The position numbers were made by a program, and so were the translations under genes. The notes beneath the pieces are model-generated. The model had not been told where the DNA came from. It did no database searches and saw only the letters and a program-made list of their open reading frames with translations. Shown here in pieces: positions 1 through 5,129 of a stretch of DNA of 5,542 nucleotides. The stretch's first letter is position 1. Each line of letters opens with the position of its first letter. The stretch spans positions 1 to 5,542 of the forward strand of contig SKSA01000371.1 in assembly GCA_007118195.1 (NCBI GenBank), written 5' to 3'. Origin of the DNA: Anaerobacillus sp. Its GTDB lineage: Bacteria > Bacillota > Bacilli > Bacillales > Anaerobacillaceae.

Positions 1-215
1 GGTACACGTTTATTCGTTTGCTCAACAACGATCGATATGACTGTTTTACGATCTTCGACTGACATGAGTGGACCTGATCCATTTGTTCCTAGCGGAAATA
101 ACCCGTGTACCCCATTATCAATTAAAAAATCGACATAATTACGTAAAGCCTTTTCATTTATTTCACCGTTAGCAGTAAAAGGTGTCAATACCGCTGGAAT
201 TACACCATGTATCAT
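1..215 (-). CDS. DapA/NAL-superfamily aldolase or lyase (5' part only)
   Basis: This is the first 71 codons of a dihydrodipicolinate synthase/N-acetylneuraminate lyase family protein; the rest lies beyond the left edge. The N-terminus is typical of this TIM-barrel family: MIHGVIPAVLTPF (strand 1), then a helix with NYVDFLIDNGVHGLFPLGTNG (strand 2 and the active-site loop). Family members form a Schiff base between a lysine and pyruvate or a related 2-oxo acid; that lysine lies outside the window. True DapA carries GTTGE in this loop and NAL carries GSTGE, whereas here it is GTNGS. A paralogue acting on another 2-oxo acid or sugar acid is therefore more likely than lysine biosynthesis. The ATG at 213-215 is preceded by a strong AGGAGGAA Shine-Dalgarno site (about 220-227). 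It is divergent from bpsA. Family assignment is firm; substrate is unknown. Confidence 0.88.
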   Translation of the reverse strand, partial: MIHGVIPAVLTPFTANGEINEKALRNYVDFLIDNGVHGLFPLGTNGSGPLMSVEDRKTVISIVVEQTNKRV

Positions 216-259
216 CTTAATTCCTCCTATTTACGAAAAAATATTTTTTATTTAACTTT

Positions 260-265
260 ATTATA
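260..265 (-). promoter_or_regulatory. Candidate -10 box for the DapA-family gene
   Basis: The minus strand reads TATAAT here, 44 bases before the ATG, a plausible sigma-A -10. No good TTGACA-like -35 lies 16-18 bases upstream (AGATAA or GATAAA instead). The expected spacer contains a small palindrome, GAAAT-aaa-ATTTC (267-279), which could be an operator or chance in AT-rich DNA. A promoter must exist in this spacer, but the exact box is uncertain. Confidence 0.35.
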
Positions 266-350
266 CGAAATAAAATTTCTTTTATCTACCTTTTATCGAA
301 TTTTTTTTAAAAAAATATCCATTTTGTGAAATTTATTTTCACTTATTTAC

Positions 351-410
351 GGTGTCAGACACCCTAAAAAGACATTTTCCCCTTATTTGTCCGTGTGTAG
401 TGGACAAATA
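351..410 (+). repeat. Structured intergenic repeat, copy A
   Basis: The element starts with the palindrome GGTGTCAGACACC (351-363), which can fold as GGTG/CACC around a TCAGA loop. After a short linker containing AAAAAGACA comes a perfect 9-bp hairpin, TATTTGTCC (384-392) with GGACAAATA (402-410) and a 9-nt loop. The same order of parts recurs in the same orientation at 3131-3198. GTCAGAC-headed intergenic elements are, as I recall, common in Bacillaceae genomes, and some such palindromes are mobilised by REP-associated IS200-like transposases. No transposase is present here, so that link is inference. It lies 133 bases upstream of the bpsA start. Confidence 0.65.
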
Positions 411-531
411 GTAAATAATTACCTAAGTATCCTTTTTGTGACTTACTCTTCTTATGAAAGGATTTTTCTTCTTACATAAAATAAGTAAAAATTGGAAATG
501 ATAACGCTACTTATACTACTAAAGCAAAGTC

Positions 532-537
532 AGGTGA
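532..537 (+). promoter_or_regulatory. Shine-Dalgarno site that sets the bpsA start
   Basis: AGGTGA matches the AGGAGGTGA anti-16S complement and sits 5 nt before the ATG at 543. The reading frame is open back to a TTG at 492 and an ATG at 498, but neither has a recognisable Shine-Dalgarno site. Starting at 543 also gives the family-length protein. Confidence 0.75.
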
Positions 538-542
538 CCGCT

Positions 543-1640
543 ATGCCGCAAATTGCATCCATTAGTTCTTTCGAGCCACCGTACACATTAAAGCAAGATG
601 TAACGACAGAGTTTGCTCGAGAATTGTTTAGTGAAAGCTTCCATGATATTGAGCGTTTATTGAATGCTTTTTCTAATGGACAAATTGATGAACGACAATT
701 TGCGATGCCACTAGAATGGTTTCGCGTTGAGCATTCATTGAAAGAAAAAAATGATTTATACATTGAACTCGCTACAAAATACAGTGCCCGTGCCATCGAG
801 CTTTGCTTAGCAAACTCGTTTTTTCTGAATGAGGAAGTAGATGTAAAAACCATAGATGCGATTATTCTCGTTTCTAGCTCCGGAATGGCAACACCCAGTA
901 TTGATGCAAGACTGATGAACATCCTCTCGTTTTCTCCGTATACTAAGCGAATCCCCTTATGGGGGCTTGGGTGTGCAGGTGGTGCTAGTGGCGTGACGCG
1001 CGGCTTTGAATATTGCAAAGCATATCCAAAAGCGAATGTGCTAGTTGTATGTGTAGAGCTTTGTAGCCTCACATTTCAGCGGAATGATCTTACGAAAAGT
1101 AATCTGATTGGCACTTCTCTTTTCGCTGATGGCGTTGCCTGTGTTTTAATCACTGGAGACCACTCACCCATACGAGAAATAACCACCCAAATGTTACAAC
1201 CTACAATTGTTGCTACACAATCAACATTAATGCCAAATTCCGAAGATGTGATGGGATGGGATATAAAAGATAGTGGTTTACACGTCGTTTTCTCCCGAGA
1301 TATTCCTAACATTATAAAAAATTGGTTACGCCCAAATGTAGACGAGTTTCTACAGTCACACAATTTAATGATCAATGATCTATCCGAATTCATCGCTCAT
1401 CCCGGTGGAAAAAAAGTAATTGATGCCTATATTGAAACTCTTGAAATCGATCCACAAATGACCAATGAAAGTCAACGTATATTACAAAAGCACGGAAATA
1501 TGTCGTCACCGACCGTTCTTTACGTTCTTAAAGAAATCATGAAAAAAGAGCATTTCGAGGGTGACTACGGGCTAATGGCTGCACTCGGTCCTGGATTTTC
1601 ATCTGAACTAGTATTGCTACAATGGAAAGGAGTTCACTAA
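543..1640 (+). CDS. bpsA: Type III polyketide synthase BpsA (alkylpyrone synthase)
   Basis: This is a chalcone-synthase-like type III polyketide synthase of 365 residues. The B. subtilis homologue BpsA (BcsA) condenses long-chain acyl-CoA starters with malonyl-CoA to triketide and tetraketide alkylpyrones. The catalytic triad is intact: Cys144 in GLGCAGGASG, His286 in FIAHPGGKK and Asn319 in KHGNMSS. The TPSIDARLMN motif, SNLIGTSLFADG and the C-terminal ALGPGFSSE loop (about 347-355) are also present. From memory the sequence matches B. subtilis BcsA closely along its whole length, and that protein is also about 365 residues, which supports ATG 543 over the longer TTG 492 start. The stop codon overlaps the bpsB start (TAATG), so the two genes are translationally coupled. 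In Firmicutes the likely products are membrane-associated alkylpyrones; the chain length used here cannot be read from sequence. Confidence 0.95.
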   Translation: MPQIASISSFEPPYTLKQDVTTEFARELFSESFHDIERLLNAFSNGQIDERQFAMPLEWFRVEHSLKEKNDLYIELATKYSARAIELCLANSFFLNEEVDVKTIDAIILVSSSGMATPSIDARLMNILSFSPYTKRIPLWGLGCAGGASGVTRGFEYCKAYPKANVLVVCVELCSLTFQRNDLTKSNLIGTSLFADGVACVLITGDHSPIREITTQMLQPTIVATQSTLMPNSEDVMGWDIKDSGLHVVFSRDIPNIIKNWLRPNVDEFLQSHNLMINDLSEFIAHPGGKKVIDAYIETLEIDPQMTNESQRILQKHGNMSSPTVLYVLKEIMKKEHFEGDYGLMAALGPGFSSELVLLQWKGVH

Positions 1641-2200
1641 TGTTTGGGGTATATTTATTAATTGTTATCGTGATATGTCAGCGAATTATTGAAGTAATCA
1701 TTGCCAATAAAAATGCGGAGTGGATTAAAGAGCAAGGGGGCTACGAAGTAGGAAAAAATCATTATAAGTACCTCGTTTTGCTTCATACGTTATTTTTCTT
1801 ATCACTAATAGTAGAAGTGACGGTCCATCGACCTACATTTGTTGCTTGGGCGATTATTCCATTTTTCATTTTTTTAATAGCGCAATTGGGGCGGGTTTGG
1901 GCATTATCGTCACTTGGCGAGTTTTGGAACACAAGAATTATGGTGCTGCCTGGGGCAAAAGTCATCGCCAAAGGACCGTACCGATTTATCCGTCACCCGA
2001 ACTATGTAATTGTCACCACTGAAATTGCGATGCTTCCATTAATTTTCCAAGCTTATTGGACACTGATCACCTTTACAATCATTAATGCCATCGTACTTTC
2101 TGTGCGCATCCGTACCGAAGAAAAAGCACTTAAAGAGGCTACAAATTACGAGGAAGTCTTTGAAAAGCGAGGACGTTTTATCCCTTCGTATGAGGATTGA
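1640..2200 (+). CDS. bpsB: Alkylpyrone O-methyltransferase BpsB (ICMT family)
   Basis: This is a 186-residue integral membrane methyltransferase of the isoprenylcysteine carboxyl methyltransferase family (B. subtilis YpbQ/BpsB). It uses S-adenosylmethionine to O-methylate the alkylpyrones made by BpsA. Hydrophobic segments lie at about 2-22, 43-62, 66-89 and 123-155. The family signature is complete: KGPYRFIRHPNY (111-122) and the RIRTEE motif (156-161), both in the SAM-binding C-terminal part. I chose the ATG at 1640 because AAAGGAG (1626-1632) is 7 nt upstream; an in-frame ATG at 1622 inside bpsA has no such site and would itself contain part of this Shine-Dalgarno. The one-base overlap with the bpsA stop indicates coupled translation. 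A bidirectional terminator ends the operon 9 bases after the stop. Confidence 0.92.
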   Translation: MFGVYLLIVIVICQRIIEVIIANKNAEWIKEQGGYEVGKNHYKYLVLLHTLFFLSLIVEVTVHRPTFVAWAIIPFFIFLIAQLGRVWALSSLGEFWNTRIMVLPGAKVIAKGPYRFIRHPNYVIVTTEIAMLPLIFQAYWTLITFTIINAIVLSVRIRTEEKALKEATNYEEVFEKRGRFIPSYED

Positions 2201-2208
2201 AAAGTATA

Positions 2209-2244
2209 AAAAAAGGGGGCGTCCATCGGAACATCCCCTTTTTT
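2209..2244. terminator. Bidirectional terminator between bpsB and tal
   Basis: AAAAAAGGGGG (2209-2219) pairs with UCCCCUUUUUU (2234-2244), including one G-U pair in the plus-strand RNA; the loop contains a further small GTCC/GGAAC pairing. Each strand gives a GC stem followed by a U run, and the hairpin lies between two convergent genes, so it probably serves both bpsB and tal. Confidence 0.88.
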
Positions 2245-2262
2245 GATCTGCGTTTTCTTACT

Positions 2263-2928
2263 TTATTTTTTTGTCGCTTCCCAATCAGCAGCAAATTTTT
2301 CGATCCCTTGATCTGTTAGCGGGTGCTTTGCCAATTGCTCAATAACACTAAAAGGAATCGTTGCGATATGTGCGCCTGCCATTGCGACACGTGTCACATG
2401 ATCTGGGTGACGAACCGATGCAGCGATAATTTGTGAATCTAACTGATGAACTCGGAATAACTCAGCAATTTTTTCTACTAATTGGACACCATCTTCAGAT
2501 ATATCATCTAAACGTCCTAAAAATGGTGATACGTATGTAGCCCCTGCGCGAGCAGCTAAAAGTGCTTGGTTAACGGTAAAAATAAGGGTAACGTTCGTTT
2601 TAACCCCTTTATCTGCTAAATAACGTGTCGCTTCCAAACCCGCTAATGTCATCGGGAGTTTGATCGTCACATTTTTATCTCCACCATTAATTTTGATAAG
2701 TTCATTAGCTTCGGCAATCATCTCTTCGGCGCTAACTGCGGTAGGTGACACTTCTGCAGAAACTGATTCTACTTCAGGAACTGCTTGCAAAATCTCTTCA
2801 ATACGATCTTCAAATTTCACATTTTCTTTTGCAACGAGCGAAGGATTTGTCGTAACTCCAGATAAAACCCCTAGTTTGTGCGCTTTTTTGATTTGATCAA
2901 CATTTGCAGTATCAATAAAAAATTTCAA
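2263..2928 (-). CDS. tal: Transaldolase, short TalC/YwjH type
   Basis: This is a 221-residue cytoplasmic TIM-barrel enzyme of the small transaldolase/fructose-6-phosphate aldolase family. It should transfer a dihydroxyacetone unit between sugar phosphates in the non-oxidative pentose phosphate pathway. The Schiff-base lysine is Lys90 in NVTIKLPMT. Asp6 (FIDTAN) and Asn28 (VTTNPS) match conserved barrel residues. Glu59 in VSAEV and Phe136 in YVSPFLGR are the transaldolase versions of positions that are Gln and Tyr in true fructose-6-phosphate aldolase, so transaldolase activity is favoured. I start at TTG 2928 because GGAGGT lies 7 nt upstream and family proteins begin M-x-FF-x-DTAN; the in-frame ATG at 2943 precedes that Shine-Dalgarno and has none of its own. 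It converges on bpsB and shares its terminator. A 36-codon ORF lies directly upstream. Confidence 0.93.
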   Translation of the reverse strand: MKFFIDTANVDQIKKAHKLGVLSGVTTNPSLVAKENVKFEDRIEEILQAVPEVESVSAEVSPTAVSAEEMIAEANELIKINGGDKNVTIKLPMTLAGLEATRYLADKGVKTNVTLIFTVNQALLAARAGATYVSPFLGRLDDISEDGVQLVEKIAELFRVHQLDSQIIAASVRHPDHVTRVAMAGAHIATIPFSVIEQLAKHPLTDQGIEKFAADWEATKK

Positions 2929-2935
2929 ATAAATT

Positions 2936-2941
2936 ACCTCC
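2936..2941 (-). promoter_or_regulatory. Shine-Dalgarno site that sets the tal TTG start
   Basis: The minus strand reads GGAGGT here, 7 nt before TTG 2928. This is ideal spacing for the TTG and makes the in-frame ATG at 2943, which lies upstream of the site, an unlikely start. Confidence 0.85.
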
Positions 2942-2942
2942 A

Positions 2943-3053
2943 TTACATAATAGTTTTTGTTTTTAATATTTCCTTTTTACCTACTTCTACTCCTGCTTCG
3001 TGACAAAGGGCAAAACAACTCTCCCAATCCAAATACAACAAAAAAAATTTCAT
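2943..3053 (-). CDS. Possible 36-aa upstream ORF in the tal leader
   Basis: An ATG-started ORF of 36 codons begins [12 protein letters not shown] and ends EILKTKTIM. Its TAA stop (2943-2945) lies one base before the tal GGAGGT site. The second half has plausible coding composition. It has no proper Shine-Dalgarno: the only AGGT string is directly against the ATG. I recognise no family. It could be a leader peptide coupled to tal, a decayed gene fragment or chance. If real, it would be transcribed from the candidate promoter at 3092-3097. Confidence 0.22.
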   Translation of the reverse strand: MKFFLLYLDWESCFALCHEAGVEVGKKEILKTKTIM

Positions 3054-3067
3054 ACCTATGTATATAC

Positions 3068-3086
3068 TAAGGAATTTTTTTCCTTA
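3068..3086 (-). repeat. Small inverted repeat at the tal transcript start
   Basis: TAAGGAA (3068-3074) pairs with TTCCTTA (3080-3086) around a five-base loop, a 7-bp stem. It begins a few bases downstream of the candidate tal -10 box, so it would lie at the very 5' end of the mRNA or act as a DNA operator. In mRNA sense the loop is all A, so it is not a terminator in that direction. Role unknown. Confidence 0.4.
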
Positions 3087-3091
3087 AATTA

Positions 3092-3097
3092 ATTATA
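3092..3097 (-). promoter_or_regulatory. Candidate -10 box for tal
   Basis: The minus strand reads TATAAT with flanking TG.TATAAT-like context (TTGTATAAT). The TG lies one base too close to be a canonical extended -10. At 17-bp spacing the -35 position reads TTTTAA, a weak match. It is about 165 bases upstream of the TTG start, which would give a long leader. Confidence 0.4.
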
Positions 3098-3130
3098 CAA
3101 TAATCAAAATATTTTTAAAACCTATTTTTT

Positions 3131-3198
3131 GGGGTCAGACCTCTCGAAAAGTCAAAAATCCCCGATTTGTCCACGTTGGAGAACAAATCAGGGATTTT
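3131..3198 (+). repeat. Structured intergenic repeat, copy B
   Basis: This is the second copy of the element seen at 351-410, in the same orientation. It has the head GGGGTCAGACCTC (3131-3143, GGGG/CCTC around TCAGA), an AAAAGTCA linker, CCCC, and a hairpin with ATTTGTCC and ACAAAT in the same places as copy A. Several differences between copies keep base pairing. Here the stem extends further (3155-3170 with 3183-3198) and doubles as the terminator of the lipoprotein gene on the other strand. Confidence 0.65.
3155..3198 (-). terminator. Terminator of the BsuPI lipoprotein gene
   Basis: In minus-strand RNA, bases 3198-3183 pair with 3170-3155 over 16 positions, with one U-G wobble and a 12-nt loop, followed by UUUUUGACUUUU. 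On the plus strand the same position is an A/C mismatch, so the minus orientation folds better. It starts 18 bases after the lipoprotein stop. It is embedded in repeat copy B. Confidence 0.8.
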
Positions 3199-3215
3199 AA
3201 TATTACGTTACCTAT

Positions 3216-3950
3216 TTAATCAACGATTACCTTCGTCAAGATTAACTGGCCGTTGTCTTTTTCGTAATAACTAAATGTGACAGGATCATTTTCTTCGATG
3301 ACTTCAAGAAATTCTCTTACTTCTTCTGTTAGGCGGTACGCTCTTTCGTTTCCGTCTGCATCGATAATTTCTACTGAGTTGTTATCGATTTGACCAACGT
3401 AAGTACCCGTCTTCGTAATTACAGCATCATTAAGATTCATTGTAAATGATACTTCTACACGATCGCTCAATCCATCTAATTCATTTGCCACTGACCAAAC
3501 TTCCAATGTATAAGTTCCATCTTCTAACTTTTCGAGAGCTTCAGATAAATCAACCTCGACGACGTATGTGTCGTTGGCAGCAATAGTTTTTTCCACAAAT
3601 GCTTCACCGAACATTCGGTCATCTGAGTACTGATAGACGGTATTCCTAGCTTCATCTTTTAAAATATAATCATACTCTTGTAAGCTCGAAAAACTTAATT
3701 CAATATCTTCATCTGTTTCATTTGTCATCTGAAATTCATAAGTGACATCGCCATTTTCCTTAGCTACAAGTTCTACTGCGATACTCCCATCATAAGTAAA
3801 CTCACCGCTCCCTTCACCGGCATCTCCTCTATCTTCATAACCAGTGTCTGGACTTCCACCTACATTTTCATTATCATCAGCTGTACCACAAGCAGCGATT
3901 AGTAAAGTAGCTAGCGTAACGCTTGATAAAACTTTGAAAAACTTTTTCAT
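3216..3950 (-). CDS. BsuPI-domain lipoprotein
   Basis: This 244-residue protein should be a membrane-anchored lipoprotein on the outer face of the membrane. It has a charged start (MKKFFK), a hydrophobic stretch and a lipobox LIAAC with Cys21 as the lipidated residue; Gly follows. A Gly/Asp/Glu-rich linker spans about 22-52. Residues 55-172 match the BsuPI family (B. subtilis intracellular proteinase inhibitor Ipi), including MTNETDEDIELSFSS, the YQYSDDRMFGEAF segment and the GTYTLEVW strand. A separate 60-residue beta-rich module follows (about 182-244: GTYVGQIDNNSVEI to QLILTKVIVD), which I cannot name. The ATG has a strong AAGGAGG site 7 nt upstream. It stands alone between two terminators. 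Whether it inhibits a protease or simply uses the Ig-like fold for extracellular binding is not known. Confidence 0.85.
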   Translation of the reverse strand: MKKFFKVLSSVTLATLLIAACGTADDNENVGGSPDTGYEDRGDAGEGSGEFTYDGSIAVELVAKENGDVTYEFQMTNETDEDIELSFSSLQEYDYILKDEARNTVYQYSDDRMFGEAFVEKTIAANDTYVVEVDLSEALEKLEDGTYTLEVWSVANELDGLSDRVEVSFTMNLNDAVITKTGTYVGQIDNNSVEIIDADGNERAYRLTEEVREFLEVIEENDPVTFSYYEKDNGQLILTKVIVD

Positions 3951-4063
3951 TTTTATTCCTCCTTAAATAATATTCATTTAATTGCTTTATTCACTTAGTT
4001 AGTCGTTAACAATTTCAAAAGGTTACATCTTACTATAAAAATCATCAGAAGCATAATATCACT

Positions 4064-4106
4064 AAAAAGCGTGGTTGCTCGATTACTAGCCCAACCACGC
4101 CTTTTT
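4064..4106 (-). terminator. Terminator of the DUF421 gene
   Basis: GCGTGGTTG (4069-4077) and CAACCACGC (4092-4100) form a perfect 9-bp GC-rich stem, flanked by an A run on one side and a T run on the other. In minus-strand RNA the stem is followed by UUUUU. It begins a few bases after the DUF421 stop codon and isolates that gene from the lipoprotein gene. Confidence 0.9.
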
Positions 4107-4112
4107 TATTAT

Positions 4113-4838
4113 TTAATGGAAAATTTGTGGAACTTCTTGCGATCTGACATGTTCTTTTAACGAGATATGTAATTGTCTGTTTTCTGTTAGAGATGCATAA
4201 AATATTGTTTTAAAATCTTTTATGTTTACTTTTTCTAATTCTTTGATTAGCCAATCTTCCGTTACATTTAGTTTACTTAATGTTTTTTGATATATATTCC
4301 CTTCAATAATTACTGGATAAGCAATTCCCGGAGATACTTTAGTAAGTCCCATATCTTCAATCGTAACTACCGCTTTACGATCTTCTCGATGAATCGTTAA
4401 TTGCCCATTCGCTTCAATAATCCCTAGCTTCACATCACTAACATCAAAAATGTCATTTTCTCTGAGCATTTGCAAAATATTATCAACCGAATAACGAATT
4501 TGACGGAGATTTTTTACAAGAAATTGGCCATTATAAATGACCGTGGTAGGTTCAAATGTAATCATTTTACCAAGGGTTCGGTTCTTTATCTTCCACTTTG
4601 AAACAAGGATTTGAAATAGTCCGATTAAAACTATTGCTACAGCGGTATGGATGTGGCTAATTTCAGGATCAGCTAGGTCAGCACCCACAACTGCGCCAAG
4701 TGAGAGAATGATTAGAAAATCAAATACTGGCAATTCAGCAATTGACCGCTTTCCCATCTTAATTGTTACAAATAGTAGTAATGGAAAAATCGTAATAATC
4801 CTTAAAAAGAGTATTCCCAGTTCTTGTAAAAGTTCCAT
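4113..4838 (-). CDS. DUF421 membrane protein (YetF/YdfR/YrbG type)
   Basis: This 241-residue protein belongs to the DUF421 family. It has three N-terminal membrane helices (about 7-27, 39-55 and 63-80) with the family motif GKRSIAELPVFDF (29-41), which continues into helix 2. A cytoplasmic two-part domain follows, including VIYNGQFLVKNLRQIRYS (about 100-117), the MLRENDIFDVSDV segment and IIEANGQLTI (140-149). Length is normal for the family. Some DUF421 proteins in Bacillus are linked to spore membrane properties and heat resistance, but the biochemical role is unknown and nothing nearby ties this copy to sporulation. The start has a GAGGAG site 10 nt upstream, partly enclosed in a hairpin (4852-4873). 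It is monocistronic, with its own terminator. Confidence 0.88.
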   Translation of the reverse strand: MELLQELGILFLRIITIFPLLLFVTIKMGKRSIAELPVFDFLIILSLGAVVGADLADPEISHIHTAVAIVLIGLFQILVSKWKIKNRTLGKMITFEPTTVIYNGQFLVKNLRQIRYSVDNILQMLRENDIFDVSDVKLGIIEANGQLTIHREDRKAVVTIEDMGLTKVSPGIAYPVIIEGNIYQKTLSKLNVTEDWLIKELEKVNIKDFKTIFYASLTENRQLHISLKEHVRSQEVPQIFH

Positions 4839-4851
4839 AAAATTAAATTCT

Positions 4852-4873
4852 CCTCAAGTTTTTTTACTTGGGG
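4852..4873 (-). promoter_or_regulatory. Hairpin enclosing the DUF421 Shine-Dalgarno
   Basis: In the mRNA, CCCCAAGU (4873-4866) can pair with ACUUGAGG (4859-4852) around an AAAAAA loop. This gives CAAGU/ACUUG, one C-A mismatch, then CC/GG. The GAGG half of the GAGGAG ribosome binding site lies in the 3' arm. The stem is only moderate, so it may tune rather than block translation. Confidence 0.45.
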
Positions 4874-4917
4874 TTATTATTTTCTATTTTGTTGTAGGAT
4901 ATTAATCCGGATAGACT

Positions 4918-5007
4918 TTATTTAATTATTGCAACATCATGTAACGTCACATTGAGCGCTTGAAGATCTCGATCGGCCTTGATCGTTACCTTCAAAACCT
5001 TTGCAAA
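4918..5007 (-). pseudogene. Coding-like fragment, possible gene remnant
   Basis: An open frame of 29 codons without an ATG runs to a TAA at 4918-4920 and is closed upstream by a TGA (5008-5010). It includes VTIKADRDLQALNVTLHD, which has protein-like composition and is less AT-rich than its surroundings. A TTG at 4993-4995 is the only possible start, with no good Shine-Dalgarno. It sits directly beyond the glycerate kinase terminator. I do not recognise the family. It may be the C-terminal scrap of a deleted gene, or chance. Confidence 0.25.
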
Positions 5008-5012
5008 TCAAC

Positions 5013-5051
5013 AAAAAAAGCATGGGTTCCTTTTCGAAAAGAAACCCCTGC
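5013..5051 (-). terminator. Terminator of the glycerate kinase gene
   Basis: In minus-strand RNA, bases 5051-5037 pair with 5034-5020: 15 positions with one mismatch and one G-U pair, around a very tight UUCGAA-like tip. A run of seven U follows (5019-5013). It is 78 bases after the glycerate kinase stop. This is a strong, classic intrinsic terminator. Confidence 0.9.
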
Positions 5052-5129
5052 GTTTTACTTTGTAAATCATTTACTCATACCTATTAATATACCAACAAAA
5101 ATTATTTAATAGTTTTCTCTTGGACGTAA

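Larger units (their letters stand above)
216..542. other. Divergent intergenic spacer before bpsA
   Basis: This spacer of 327 bases lies between the divergent DapA-family gene and bpsA. It is very AT-rich near the left gene. It holds the candidate minus-strand -10 at 260-265, a small dyad GTGAAA-tttat-TTTCAC (326-342), the structured repeat copy A (351-410), and the bpsA Shine-Dalgarno (532-537). I find no convincing plus-strand -35/-10 pair for bpsA; the best -10-like string is TAAAAT at 477-482 with a poor -35. No tRNA or riboswitch fold is recognised, and I see no convincing small gene. Confidence 0.6.
4839..5129. other. Spacer between DUF421 and glycerate kinase genes
   Basis: This 291-base spacer holds the Shine-Dalgarno hairpin of the DUF421 gene (4852-4873), a coding-like remnant on the minus strand (4918-5007) and the glycerate kinase terminator (5013-5051). 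The DUF421 promoter should lie between 4874 and 5012, but I see no good -35/-10 pair. Confidence 0.6.

Noticed and set aside
492..542. TTG 492 or ATG 498 as the bpsA start
   Set aside because: No Shine-Dalgarno is present, and the 17 extra residues are absent from the B. subtilis homologue as I recall it; ATG 543 has AGGTGA at good spacing.
530..1393. Two minus-strand open frames (530-1072 and 1076-1393) opposite bpsA
   Set aside because: They are antisense to a full-length polyketide synthase with an intact catalytic triad and have no recognisable protein features.
1783..2896. Open frames opposite bpsB (1783-1971) and opposite tal (2660-2896)
   Set aside because: Both are shadows of well-conserved genes on the other strand; their translations look like non-coding sequence.
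4651..4905. Plus-strand open frame across the DUF421 start
   Set aside because: It is antisense to the DUF421 coding sequence and ribosome binding region, with no family match.
5075..5094. Twenty-base similarity to 3050-3069 (TCATACCTAT..ATATAC, 17 of 20 identical)
   Set aside because: One copy is in the tal leader and the other is between a stop codon and its terminator, so no common role fits. In AT-rich DNA this can be chance.
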